Shown: piece by piece, positions 16,952 to 24,763 of the stretch
How positions within the stretch are numbered: position 1 is the first letter of the stretch
Layout of the letters: each line of letters begins with the position of its first letter
Assembly (NCBI GenBank): GCA_963653425.1
Contig: CAVJWC010000006.1
Coordinates: forward strand, 1 to 64,000
Length of the DNA: 64,000 nt
Direction: 5' to 3'
Origin: UMGS692 sp963653425
Lineage (GTDB): Bacteria > Bacillota > Clostridia > Christensenellales > CAG-314
Made by a program: the position numbers and the translations under genes
Notes under the pieces: model-generated
What the model saw: the letters and a program-made list of their open reading frames with translations, nothing else
Databases searched by the model: none
What the model was told of the DNA's origin: nothing

Positions 16952-18079
16952 TCAGTCCTCCAGATAAGAGTTATAACAAAGAGCGGAAAAATCTTTCGCA
17001 CCGTATTTAATCAGAAAATAACGGTCGTCGTACGAGAAGTCCGTATAATAAGGAATAGCCCTCGTTAAGATAGGTTTTTCACCGTAAGAGCCGAGTTCCG
17101 TATTACCTACGTATACGTAATCGAATACCCGGTAACCCATTATTTTATTCAGACGGTTGAGATCCAGAAGCAGGCGAACGAACAAAGGGTTATCTATCCC
17201 TCGGCGCATTCCGAGCCAAAGAAGAAATCTATATATGAGGCCGAGATAGCCGGGCTTCAATGCGGGACGCTGACCGAGCATATAACGATTTTTGGCGTTA
17301 CGTCTGACGTCGATATAGATATTCTTCGGATCCTGTTCGGTAGCAAAAAGCTTACCGCCTGCAAACTGACGCACGAACCTGAAGAAATGAGAAACTTTCA
17401 GATTGCGGGATTGTTTTATAATATCTACGTTGAGATTACTTTCCTGTCCGATCTCGTCTATAAAGCATACTGCTGAATACGGAAGACGCAGGTCCTGTTC
17501 GTAGACCTCAATAGGAAGAGCATAAGCTTTTCGACCCTGTCTGTCGCAAAAAGTTATATTGCTGTGAAGGCACGGGATTCGTTCGTCTATATGAGACGAG
17601 TAAAATTCGTAAGAATCGGCAACTTCGTTAAAATGGGCAAGTTTCTTTTTGTTTTCGGAGGCTTGCCATTCGGGGAGCTGAAGAACGCAAAGATAATACT
17701 CATTCCGAAGCTCTGACCAAGCGTAACAAGCGTTAAGATAAGCGTCGTATGCGGATACGGAAGACTTACCGTCGCCGGGTTGACCGACATTGGTTGACGT
17801 TCCGTAAGAATCGTTAAGTACGGACGAATCGTAAAGCTTATTCAGGCAGTGGTAATACCAGAAGCGAAGGAATCCCGTCACGGTTACGACAAACACAACG
17901 ATTGCGGCAATGCCCTGAACACTCTGAAGAGATTTAAGAAACAACGTCTTAGAACCGAAATTCAGGCTGAAAACGGCAAACAGCAAAGACAGGATAAAAG
18001 GAACGAAATAGTACCAGAAGTGAAGCCAGAAGGCCGACTTGAAACGTAAGAGAAGTTTAATCGTCAGAATCGTCAGCAT
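16952..18079 (-). CDS. Zot/pI-like phage assembly ATPase
   Basis: The 375-residue protein has two membrane segments near its N-terminus (about 22-40 and 55-73), then a P-loop ATPase domain with Walker A GQPGDGKSS (99-107) and Walker B VCFIDE (204-209). This is the layout of Zot-domain proteins that power extrusion of filamentous phage through the membrane. In coliphage pI and Vibrio Zot the membrane segment follows the ATPase; here two segments precede it. The start at 18079 is preceded by GGAGG at six-base spacing and overlaps the 3' end of the upstream gene by 23 bases; the longer frame upstream lacks a site. After Rep this is the best evidence for the phage type. Confidence 0.85.
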   Translation of the reverse strand: MLTILTIKLLLRFKSAFWLHFWYYFVPFILSLLFAVFSLNFGSKTLFLKSLQSVQGIAAIVVFVVTVTGFLRFWYYHCLNKLYDSSVLNDSYGTSTNVGQPGDGKSSVSAYDAYLNACYAWSELRNEYYLCVLQLPEWQASENKKKLAHFNEVADSYEFYSSHIDERIPCLHSNITFCDRQGRKAYALPIEVYEQDLRLPYSAVCFIDEIGQESNLNVDIIKQSRNLKVSHFFRFVRQFAGGKLFATEQDPKNIYIDVRRNAKNRYMLGQRPALKPGYLGLIYRFLLWLGMRRGIDNPLFVRLLLDLNRLNKIMGYRVFDYVYVGNTELGSYGEKPILTRAIPYYTDFSYDDRYFLIKYGAKDFSALCYNSYLED

Positions 18080-18932
18080 CGCAATCCTCCGAAAACGCAG
18101 AATAATAAAGGGAAGCCTTATGACGCAGAAATTCCGACGGTTGCTTACCTGCGGCGGAAATTTTATTGCAACGGATAAAGCAATATCCAAGATAACGCTT
18201 ATACAAAAACTTTACGAGTTTGTCTATGCCGATAACGATATACCTAACCGCAAAAAAGACGAGTAAGCCCACGGCTACGAGAACGAGAATTTTGAATATA
18301 ACGGGAACTTCCCAATTCCAGAGAGCAGCGATCCAGACTGTAAGAAAGAAAGGACGAACAGAATCTTTATACTTCGGCAAAAGCATAAGGTCTTTGGAGA
18401 TAACGTAATCCGACGTTATTTCTTCGGAAAAATCGAAAATGTTTATCCAGCAATCGAAATCTTTGCCGTCGAGTTCTGCGGGATGAATGGAAGAAAGGTC
18501 GGATTCGACGGTAACGGTATAGCAACCTACGAGACTGCCGTCAAGATTATAGTAATAAACGGTGTATTCTATAGGTTTATACGCCGCCTGAAAGAACATG
18601 GATTTTCCGTTCGGAATTATTTCATCGGAACAGAGAGTTTCTCCGAGTTCCCAGCCTAAGAAGATATATCCGGATTTACTCGGAATCGGAGGGGCGAAAG
18701 CCATTCCTTCGGGAATGGCTTTGACCGCAACGATTTCGTCACCGTCGTAAAAGACGCATACGGTTTCGTCGGAAATTTCGTCGGCATATACGGCAGACGA
18801 AGTAGTCGTCGGAAACAGTTTCTTAACGTCGTCAAGCTTAACGCCCAAAGCGGACATTACGAGATACATAACAAGGGCAAAAACAATTAATTTAAAGATA
18901 AGCGACAGGATAAAATTCAAGGTAGATTTCAT
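18057..18932 (-). CDS. Phage membrane protein with InlB-type repeat (pVI position)
   Basis: The 291-residue protein has a hydrophobic N-terminus (about 7-30), an outside part, and a second hydrophobic region (about 197-232). Residues about 55-115 (CVFYDGDEIVAVKAI ... PSKSGYIFLGWE) match the InlB B-repeat/Listeria-Bacteroides pattern ending in FLGW, and a second partial unit (YTVYYYNLDGS) follows. The C-terminus is acidic (DCDADDSDD). It starts three bases after the stop of the 934-residue protein, with AGGAGG inside that gene's end. By position, between the adsorption-type gene and the ATPase, it corresponds to the pVI minor tip protein; sequence alone does not prove this. Confidence 0.72.
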   Translation of the reverse strand: MKSTLNFILSLIFKLIVFALVMYLVMSALGVKLDDVKKLFPTTTSSAVYADEISDETVCVFYDGDEIVAVKAIPEGMAFAPPIPSKSGYIFLGWELGETLCSDEIIPNGKSMFFQAAYKPIEYTVYYYNLDGSLVGCYTVTVESDLSSIHPAELDGKDFDCWINIFDFSEEITSDYVISKDLMLLPKYKDSVRPFFLTVWIAALWNWEVPVIFKILVLVAVGLLVFFAVRYIVIGIDKLVKFLYKRYLGYCFIRCNKISAAGKQPSEFLRHKASLYYSAFSEDCDADDSDD

Positions 18933-18935
18933 AAG

Positions 18936-21740
18936 TTACCTCCTTTTTCGGCTACTTCCGAAGAGATTTATAAAAAGCCACGCGCCGAGAACGATAACGG
19001 CGACTATAAGCAGGGACTTTAAGAAATCGGAGTTAAAAAAAGAACTGAAAAAAGAGCTTTCGCCCGATGAACTTCCGCCCGAAGAATCGCCGTCGGGTGC
19101 AGGAACTATATCCGGTGCGGATATACTGCTTGCTTCGAGATAAGCTTTGGTGTTCTCGTCGTCGGCGTAAATATGAACGTCGGAAACGTTAACCGAGCCG
19201 TAGGGAACGTCGCCTTTTTGTTTAAGATAGACTTCGCCGAAAGCGTTCTGAAGAGAAAAGTCTCCGTCGAACCTATAAAACTTACGGGTTTCGGATAGCC
19301 CTATATTCTGAAGAAGATATGCGACCTTTATGTAATTAGCGTAGTCCGACGGAGTTTTGGACGACAGACTAAGAATATTGCGAAGCGGTGAATCGAGTCG
19401 CGAAGTATGACCGAGATAGGTTTTAATGCCGACGTATTCGCCGTCAACTTTTTTGAAGCTCCATTCCCAGATATTGAAATACACTTTGTTTTTATCGGAT
19501 TCCCCTTGAGTTACGTCGTATAGTACCGCGTCGGCGTAAAAGACTTCCGAATAAGAATCTATAGTAAGCGTATAAGGATAATTGAAATACTGCGTTTCCA
19601 TATTGGGACTATCCGGATAAGTAACGACTACTCGGTTGAGGTAAAAGGCTATCGCCGAATTCCTGTAAGTCAGGACGTAACGGTCAACCACGACGTTAAG
19701 GTCGGTAATTGTAAACAGCGGGAAGCCCGTCACGGACATTGTGGCTCCCGAATAAGCTACGGGAATATCGTTTACAGACGAAGCGAGAACGGAAAGATTT
19801 CCGTCCGAGTCGCAACTTCTGAACTTTAACTCGGGAACGTAGAATTCAGCGTAAAGATTCAAAGTCCCCGATGAATAATACGTCGAAGCAGGAAGCGAAT
19901 CCGAAGGAAGCGGAGCGGAAAAATCCGAATCGAGATACCAACCGAGGAAGACGTTGCCGGACTTGGATGGAGCGGGAACAGAAAAAGAGTTCGGATAAAC
20001 CCATTCGGTAGGAGAATTCGGTCCGAGAGTTATATCTTCGGGATGGTAAACGACGTTAAACGAAGTTAATTCCCATACGGCATACAACACGGTATCCGAA
20101 TGAAGGTATATAATGCCCAGAGCAGAAGTAGGAACGTATGAAGAAGAATTTCCGTCTTCGCCCGATTCGACAGTCATTTTACTTACGTCGAAAACGATAT
20201 CCGAACCTTCGGGATCTCTTGCCCAGCCTTTGAAAGAACAAAAATCAGCAACGTAACCGTTGGCAGAGAAGTTATATATACTTACGGAAAGAACGGCAGT
20301 CGGAAGCGTCGGAGGGACGTCAGAGGACGAATAACTCAAAGAATCTACACAACAAACAGAAGAAAGCAAGTAAGTAGAATCCGAATTATATTCGCCGTTC
20401 TCAGCGACTTTACCGAGACAATACCCCGTGGCGCCGGAAGGAAGATTAAGATTCCACGTCAGAGCATAGCTCTGAGGCATAAGAAAAACTTTGTAGTCTG
20501 CAGAATCTATAGTATAACCCGACTCCGTAAGATAACCGAGAGACCGGTCGTTTTTATATATAGTACCGTGACCGAAATCGTAATTGGCTTTAACGGTAGC
20601 GTTCGTGTTCCAGACTTCGAGACATAAGTCTGTCGTTAACGACGAAATATGTTTAACCGTAGAGGTTTTATCCGGGAAAGTAAACGTTACGTCGTAAGAC
20701 AAAGCGGGAAGCAAAACTCCGAGGTTATTGCAGGAATCGCAACCCGAATCGCACAGAAGACAATCGGGGAAATCGAAAAGAACGGTAAAGTCGTACCCTC
20801 GGACGGAATCGTAATCGTCTTCGGTAACGGTATGCGGCAAGGCAAGAACTTCCGTAGAGCCGTAACGGGCAAGCCCTTTATAATACGGCAGGTATTCTGG
20901 GATAAGCGCAGCCTTAATTTCGGTTTCCATTTCGGCAGTGACAGACGTCACGGTGTAATAATCGTGAATGGAAATTCCTTCGTCGGCAATATCCGAAGCA
21001 AAGATAGGAATTCCGTTATACGGGGTGGTGAAAGAAACGTCTTTGGAATTAGGATCTCCGGCAACGGGAGTATAAGAACAATAACCCGACGACGCGGAAG
21101 AAGAGGTAGGAATAAAACCGATGTATTTTTGACCGTCAATTAAATAATAATAATTTTTCAAGGCAAAAATCGGCGGAAGGATAAAAGTTTCGTTATACAG
21201 ATAAACAGTACCATCGCCGAATTTATAATCAAAAACAGTATAAGCGTCAGGGGCAATACCCGAACCTTGATGATCGGCAATGAAAAAAGAATTAGAAGGA
21301 ACAGTAAAAGTAATCTGCCAAGGCTCAGAAACGGAAGTGTCTCTACTACGAGAAGATGTAACTACACGATATAATCCACAGACACCATTGGTATGTAAAA
21401 AACTGTTTAACAAGTTAAAATAATAAGGAGCAGAGTAATCCGCTCTGTAATAGGTATAAACAGTGGTATACTTGTCAATGGAAGAAAGCTTATACAAGTA
21501 AAAATTCGAAGACTCTGAAAAATATATTTTGCCCAGCAAAGTGGGATTATATGAAGAAAGAGAAGAAATTTCAGAAGAATCGCAAACGACATAGAAAGAA
21601 GTTTTAACAAACCAATCGGGAAAACTCGTGTCCGCATAAGCGTTTTCGGTTTGAGCTATTTGAGCGGAAAAAGGAGTTCCGCAGGTTAAAGCCACTGCGA
21701 AAAAAAGCAAAAAGGTTACTAAGAAGATGGATTTACGCAT
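18936..21740 (-). CDS. Large secreted, membrane-anchored InlB-repeat protein (pIII-like position)
   Basis: The 934-residue protein has a signal peptide with likely cleavage after ENAYA (residue 36) and a C-terminal anchor (about 909-926) followed by SSRKRR, the topology of filamentous-phage adsorption proteins. An InlB B-repeat-like unit spans about 560-635 (PSKSGNVFLGWYLD at 591-604) and a related FKGW unit lies near 503. A CxxCxxxCxxC cluster is at 327-337. The pattern FGDGTVY (174-180) and FGHGTIY (389-395) hints at an older internal duplication. Before the anchor is a Gly/Ser-rich linker (GDSSGGSSSGESS). GGAGG precedes the ATG and a terminator separates it from the coat gene. It is inferred to bind the host surface; much longer than coliphage pIII. 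Confidence 0.8.
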   Translation of the reverse strand: MRKSIFLVTFLLFFAVALTCGTPFSAQIAQTENAYADTSFPDWFVKTSFYVVCDSSEISSLSSYNPTLLGKIYFSESSNFYLYKLSSIDKYTTVYTYYRADYSAPYYFNLLNSFLHTNGVCGLYRVVTSSRSRDTSVSEPWQITFTVPSNSFFIADHQGSGIAPDAYTVFDYKFGDGTVYLYNETFILPPIFALKNYYYLIDGQKYIGFIPTSSSASSGYCSYTPVAGDPNSKDVSFTTPYNGIPIFASDIADEGISIHDYYTVTSVTAEMETEIKAALIPEYLPYYKGLARYGSTEVLALPHTVTEDDYDSVRGYDFTVLFDFPDCLLCDSGCDSCNNLGVLLPALSYDVTFTFPDKTSTVKHISSLTTDLCLEVWNTNATVKANYDFGHGTIYKNDRSLGYLTESGYTIDSADYKVFLMPQSYALTWNLNLPSGATGYCLGKVAENGEYNSDSTYLLSSVCCVDSLSYSSSDVPPTLPTAVLSVSIYNFSANGYVADFCSFKGWARDPEGSDIVFDVSKMTVESGEDGNSSSYVPTSALGIIYLHSDTVLYAVWELTSFNVVYHPEDITLGPNSPTEWVYPNSFSVPAPSKSGNVFLGWYLDSDFSAPLPSDSLPASTYYSSGTLNLYAEFYVPELKFRSCDSDGNLSVLASSVNDIPVAYSGATMSVTGFPLFTITDLNVVVDRYVLTYRNSAIAFYLNRVVVTYPDSPNMETQYFNYPYTLTIDSYSEVFYADAVLYDVTQGESDKNKVYFNIWEWSFKKVDGEYVGIKTYLGHTSRLDSPLRNILSLSSKTPSDYANYIKVAYLLQNIGLSETRKFYRFDGDFSLQNAFGEVYLKQKGDVPYGSVNVSDVHIYADDENTKAYLEASSISAPDIVPAPDGDSSGGSSSGESSFFSSFFNSDFLKSLLIVAVIVLGAWLFINLFGSSRKRR

Positions 21741-21761
21741 ATAAACCTCCGGAATTTATTG

Positions 21762-21789
21762 AAAAAATCCCCTGAAGCAGGGGATTTTT
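21762..21789 (-). terminator. Terminator after the coat-like gene
   Basis: A perfect AAAAATCCCCT/AGGGGATTTTT stem with a GCTTC loop lies between the coat-like and adsorption-type genes and is followed by T on the minus strand. Filamentous phages commonly place an intrinsic terminator just after the major coat gene so that coat mRNA is far more abundant than downstream mRNA. Confidence 0.85.
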
Positions 21790-21805
21790 GTGTTGAAACT
21801 CGTGA

Positions 21806-22135
21806 TTACCAGGACTTTTTTACGAACTTGGGAGCTACGAGCATAGCGCCGGATACGACGGCAACTATGCCGAAGATACACATAAGCGTGAAGAGGAGAG
21901 GTTCTTTCTGAATCTTATCCGCAAATTTAGTAACGTTCTCGGCGTTCTTGTCTTTAAGAGACTGTTCGGTTGAAGTATCGGCAACGGTTTCGATATTAAG
22001 GAACGAACTACCCGTCGACGGAGCGGTAGTGTCAGTGGTAGTGGTTTCTTTGGTTTTGGACGACCAGACGCAGGTCAGAGTGATAAAGACTGCCAAACAA
22101 ATGGCAAAAACGATTGTTAAAGTTTTCTTATCCAT
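21806..22135 (-). CDS. Probable major coat protein (pVIII-like)
   Basis: The 109-residue protein has an N-terminal hydrophobic signal-like segment (about 6-24), a Thr/Ser-rich then acidic middle (ETVADTSTEQSLKDKNAEN), one membrane span (about 80-101) and a short basic C-terminus (KFVKKSW). That is the shape of filamentous-phage major coat precursors: cleaved leader, acidic outer part, membrane span and basic end that contacts DNA. Its place upstream of the terminator and of the large adsorption-type gene fits. No clear signal peptidase site is seen, and it is longer than the coliphage form, so a minor coat role is possible. GGAGG precedes the ATG by five bases. Confidence 0.65.
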   Translation of the reverse strand: MDKKTLTIVFAICLAVFITLTCVWSSKTKETTTTDTTAPSTGSSFLNIETVADTSTEQSLKDKNAENVTKFADKIQKEPLLFTLMCIFGIVAVVSGAMLVAPKFVKKSW

Positions 22136-22150
22136 GATTTCCTCCGAGGA

Positions 22151-22534
22151 TTATTTCTTGAAGCTATTAAGGTAGGAATTATAGCTTCTCATGTTACGGT
22201 TTCTTATGACCGCCTTGCTATCGGGTTTTCCCGACAAACGGTTTCGTTTCGCGTTGAAAGCCTGATCGTGATAGATGACTTTGGACAAAGCGCTTATGCT
22301 TCTGTCAACGCGTTTTTTGCTGGCAGCCATTGCACAGGTAGAGCGTATAAGCTTTTCTCGATTGGAATCGCTTATGACGTTTCCCGAGCGAGTCTTTCCC
22401 GAATCGAGCAGAGCCGAATTGTTTCGGATGTTACGGTAAAGACGATAAGACCGCTTTTTCAGACCCATATACGCTTTCTGCGTATTGGTGTAGGATCCGT
22501 TTTGACCTTTACGATAATAATTTTTCCAGGGCAT
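22151..22534 (-). CDS. Small basic phage protein, unknown
   Basis: The 127-residue protein is rich in K, R, N, S and Y (KNYYRKGQNG, MGLKKRSYRLYRNIRNN, KKRVDRS) with no hydrophobic segment. It probably binds nucleic acid, for example the packaged single-stranded DNA or the origin, but no family is recognised. I choose the start at 22534, where GGGAGG lies eight bases upstream, over a longer frame reaching back to 22618. The 86 bases between it and the upstream gene hold two hairpins (GGCAGC-TTAA-GCTGCC and GTCGGAG-GAC-GCTCCGAC). Confidence 0.65.
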   Translation of the reverse strand: MPWKNYYRKGQNGSYTNTQKAYMGLKKRSYRLYRNIRNNSALLDSGKTRSGNVISDSNREKLIRSTCAMAASKKRVDRSISALSKVIYHDQAFNAKRNRLSGKPDSKAVIRNRNMRSYNSYLNSFKK

Positions 22535-22621
22535 TTTATTTGCCTCCCTTGCATAGTCGTTGCAGCTGCTTTTCGGTCGGAGCGTCCTCCGACAATGGCG
22601 GCAGCTTAAGGCTGCCAATCT

Positions 22622-23242
22622 TTATTCTTTGAACTCGGACTCGGACCCCGAGAAATCCGAATCGTCAGAATCGTTTACGACGTCTTCGAATGTTATATCG
22701 AACTTCGCGACGTTCACGGGACGAAGACTACGCGCGTATACGACGGTCTGACCTTGAGCGGAAGTAAGAGAAAACTCGTAAAGGCATTTGTCGTAAGGCG
22801 CAAGCGCAAGACGGTAATCTGCGGGAACGGTAGTTCTTACGAGAATCTTAGCTCCGTTAGACTGAGTGAAATAAACCTGATGAACGCTGCTTTTTCCTTC
22901 TTCGGAACTCACGCAACCGGCATAGACGTCGCATATATCAATGTCGTTTATTTCGCAGGGTTCCGCAAGGTTGGATTTACGTACGTTAAGGGGAACGAGC
23001 TTTGGAGAACCGTAACTCGAAATACGGACGTTGAAGTCCACTACGTCGCCCAAAGAATACCTGAAACTGCCTATCGTAACGGGATCGGCTTCGAGAAGAT
23101 ACTTCCTCTTTCTGGAAGATACTTCGATCTGCATGATTTCCTTGTCGGGGATGTAACTGCCGTTACGATTTCCGCCCTGACGGATATAACTGCCTACGAA
23201 TCTGCCGCTGAATATCGGACTGTCTGCTTTTTTCTGATACAT
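22622..23242 (-). CDS. Putative phage ssDNA-binding protein
   Basis: The 206-residue protein has a beta-rich body with many aromatic and basic residues (YIRQGGNRNGSYIP, SSRKRKYLL, FRYSLGDVVDF) and ends in a strongly acidic tail (NDSDDSDFSGSESEFKE), as do many single-strand binding proteins. It is early in the operon, before the coat-like gene, where filamentous phages encode the protein (gV type) that coats new single strands. The tail and position are the evidence; I see no diagnostic motif. GGAGG lies eight bases before the ATG. Confidence 0.55.
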   Translation of the reverse strand: MYQKKADSPIFSGRFVGSYIRQGGNRNGSYIPDKEIMQIEVSSRKRKYLLEADPVTIGSFRYSLGDVVDFNVRISSYGSPKLVPLNVRKSNLAEPCEINDIDICDVYAGCVSSEEGKSSVHQVYFTQSNGAKILVRTTVPADYRLALAPYDKCLYEFSLTSAQGQTVVYARSLRPVNVAKFDITFEDVVNDSDDSDFSGSESEFKE

Positions 23243-23410
23243 TTTCTATTCCTCCCGGAAATACTGATGTCAGGTCGTAAAGACCTGCAATGGAGCGGTA
23301 ATTAAGTCCGGGATACCGCCAATCCGAAAGGCTTGGAGCCGTTTTTAAGAAATTAAGGAGGAACGGTAATTTATAATCGGATACCGCAAAGCCGAATGAG
23401 TAAAAATGAA

Positions 23411-23638
23411 TTACTTTGGTTTCGGGAAAGACGAGTATTCTCTGCACTCGACGTATTCCACGTCCGAAAAGGGGAAAAGATCAACGATGACGTCGAAGTC
23501 GGTTTCAACGGGAAGCACGTCTTCGAATGAGGGTAAAGAGCGACTTTGACAACGAGAGAAATTAACGCACGTATACGGACGGCAAACGAGAATTCGTTCG
23601 CGAGGTAGAGATTGAAGAGAGTCGGTAAGAGCGGACAT
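23411..23638 (-). CDS. Small phage ORF, first gene of the minus operon
   Basis: The 75-residue protein starts at 23638 after ACGGAGG; nine codons of open frame upstream overlap the operator region and are not used. It is moderately acidic with a YVECREYSSF segment near the end and has no membrane segment or known motif. As the first gene downstream of the repressor-controlled promoter it could regulate the switch to replication, but this is only inference from position. It is followed by 168 bases without a gene. Confidence 0.6.
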   Translation of the reverse strand: MSALTDSLQSLPRERILVCRPYTCVNFSRCQSRSLPSFEDVLPVETDFDVIVDLFPFSDVEYVECREYSSFPKPK

Positions 23639-23651
23639 AAGAACCTCCGTT

Positions 23652-23718
23652 AAGCAATATATCAATCGTTACAACTATTTTAGCAAGCAATATATCAATT
23701 GTCAAGCAATTTATCAAT
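23652..23718. promoter_or_regulatory. Three operator copies of the phage repressor
   Basis: AAGCAATATATCAAT occurs at 23652-23666 and 23685-23699, and AAGCAATTTATCAAT at 23704-23718. The first lies downstream of the minus-strand -10 box, the second fills the -35/-10 spacer, and the third overlaps its -35 box and lies where the -35 region of the repressor promoter would be. This is a lambda-like divergent control region. Confidence 0.8.
23677..23705 (-). promoter_or_regulatory. Main phage operon promoter
   Basis: On the minus strand TTGACA (23700-23705), a 17-base spacer and TAAAAT (23677-23682): near-consensus, hence strong unless repressed. Confidence 0.85.
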
Positions 23719-23722
23719 TAAA

Positions 23723-23734
23723 AATGGTATAATT
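23723..23734 (+). promoter_or_regulatory. Repressor promoter (extended -10)
   Basis: AATGGTATAATT with TG-n-TATAAT, 34 bases before the repressor ATG and without a good -35 box. Operator 3 lies immediately upstream, so the repressor may control its own gene. Confidence 0.6.
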
Positions 23735-23767
23735 TCAAAAAATTTCTCAAAAAAGAGGAAATAAAAA

Positions 23768-24160
23768 ATGGAAGCTTTTGCCGAAAGACTGTTGGAATTA
23801 AGAAAGAATAAAAACCTATCCCAAATGGGACTGTCCAAAGAAACAGGAATATCTCAAACGATAATTGCGCAATACGAAAGGAATAAAGTGTCTCCAACGG
23901 CAGAAATGATAGTAAAAATCGCCGACTATTTTCAGGTAACGACGGATTACCTGCTCGGTCGCGAGGATTACGCAACGGGAATAGTGGAAGTCAGACAGCC
24001 GGAGAAAAAAGAGAAAACGACAGATCCGGACACGAGAAAAAGGATAGAATACGTCAATGAAAATTTTCAAAAACTCGTATTGGAAAACCAACTGCAAGTA
24101 CTCGGGTTTATTCAGGCGCTTATCCGGATACAAGAGAAAAACAGAAAAAGCCTTGGATAA
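23768..24160 (+). CDS. XRE-family phage repressor
   Basis: The 130-residue protein has an N-terminal helix-turn-helix of the Cro/CI type (about 7-60: RLLELRKNKNLSQ ... ISQTIIAQYERNK ... MIVKIADYF ... TDYLLG). The C-terminal half is charged and helical (about 75-125) and may dimerise; there is no LexA-like protease domain, so induction would not be by RecA-stimulated self-cleavage. It faces away from the structural operon across a spacer with three matching operators, which is the arrangement of a lysogeny master repressor. AGAGGA precedes the ATG. Confidence 0.88.
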   Translation: MEAFAERLLELRKNKNLSQMGLSKETGISQTIIAQYERNKVSPTAEMIVKIADYFQVTTDYLLGREDYATGIVEVRQPEKKEKTTDPDTRKRIEYVNENFQKLVLENQLQVLGFIQALIRIQEKNRKSLG

Positions 24161-24173
24161 TGTTGTAATATTA

Positions 24174-24203
24174 TTGACGTTTTATATATAAAAGGTATAT
24201 AAT
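24174..24203 (+). promoter_or_regulatory. Toxin-antitoxin promoter
   Basis: TTGACG (24174-24179), an 18-base spacer and TATAAT (24198-24203), 20 bases before the antitoxin ATG. The spacer contains TTTATATATAAA, a palindrome that could be the antitoxin operator. Confidence 0.65.
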
Positions 24204-24222
24204 AGATGCGGAGGTGAATATT

Positions 24223-24486
24223 ATGGCTAATGTAAATTTCAAGATGAACGATCAGCTTAAAGCGGATTTCGAAACGGTCTGCGAAGGAATGGGGCTTACG
24301 GTAAGCGCGGTTCTCAATCTTTGCGCAAAGCAGATAGTCAGGGAACAGGGGCTGCCTTTCAGAGTTACGGCAAAAAGCAATGCCGAAACGATAGAAGCAA
24401 TGAGGGAGGCAAAAGCGATAGCCGCGGACGAAAAGGTAAGAAGCTTCAGGAATACGGAAGAGTTACGGAAAGAGCTCGGGGTTTAG
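24223..24486 (+). CDS. RelB/DinJ-family antitoxin
   Basis: The 87-residue protein has the DinJ pattern: a ribbon-helix-helix N-terminus (NVNFKMNDQLKADFETVCEGMGLTVSAV split at NFK and MGLT) for DNA binding and dimerisation, then a charged C-terminal segment (about 50-87) that would wrap the toxin. The start at 24223 has GGAGG eight bases upstream; a GTG nine bases earlier overlaps the ribosome binding site. The toxin gene begins one base after the stop, so both are made together. It should repress its own promoter with the toxin as co-repressor. Confidence 0.85.
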   Translation: MANVNFKMNDQLKADFETVCEGMGLTVSAVLNLCAKQIVREQGLPFRVTAKSNAETIEAMREAKAIAADEKVRSFRNTEELRKELGV

Positions 24487-24487
24487 A

Positions 24488-24763
24488 ATGTACGAGATAA
24501 AAGTAACTACGGCGTTCAGAAGAGATATAAAAGCACTGAGCCGACAGGGGAAAAAGCCGGACAAGCTATGGGAGACCGTGGATATATTGGCGCAGGGGAA
24601 AGAGCTTCCGACAAAGTACAGACTTCACAACCTGTCGGGCGATTATAAAGGCTTTAAGGAATGCCACATAGAGCCTGACTGGCTGCTCATATTCTTAGAG
24701 GACAAAAATGTTATGGTACTTGTCCTGACAAGAACGGGAAGTCACAGCGATTTATTCGGATAA
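24488..24763 (+). CDS. YafQ-type mRNA interferase toxin
   Basis: The 91-residue protein matches YafQ of the RelE/ParE superfamily, a ribosome-dependent mRNA endonuclease. Residues equivalent to the YafQ active site are present: H47, H60, D64, W65, H86 and F90 (in LHNLSGDYKG, ECHIEPDW and RTGSHSDLFG), so it should be active. It is coupled to the antitoxin gene and lies between the repressor and the integrase. In a prophage such a pair can stabilise the lysogen or act in defence. Confidence 0.9.
   Translation: MYEIKVTTAFRRDIKALSRQGKKPDKLWETVDILAQGKELPTKYRLHNLSGDYKGFKECHIEPDWLLIFLEDKNVMVLVLTRTGSHSDLFG

Noticed and set aside
23163..23447. 94-codon minus frame between two phage genes
   Set aside because: Overlaps both neighbours, no ribosome binding site, and composition unlike the flanking phage proteins.
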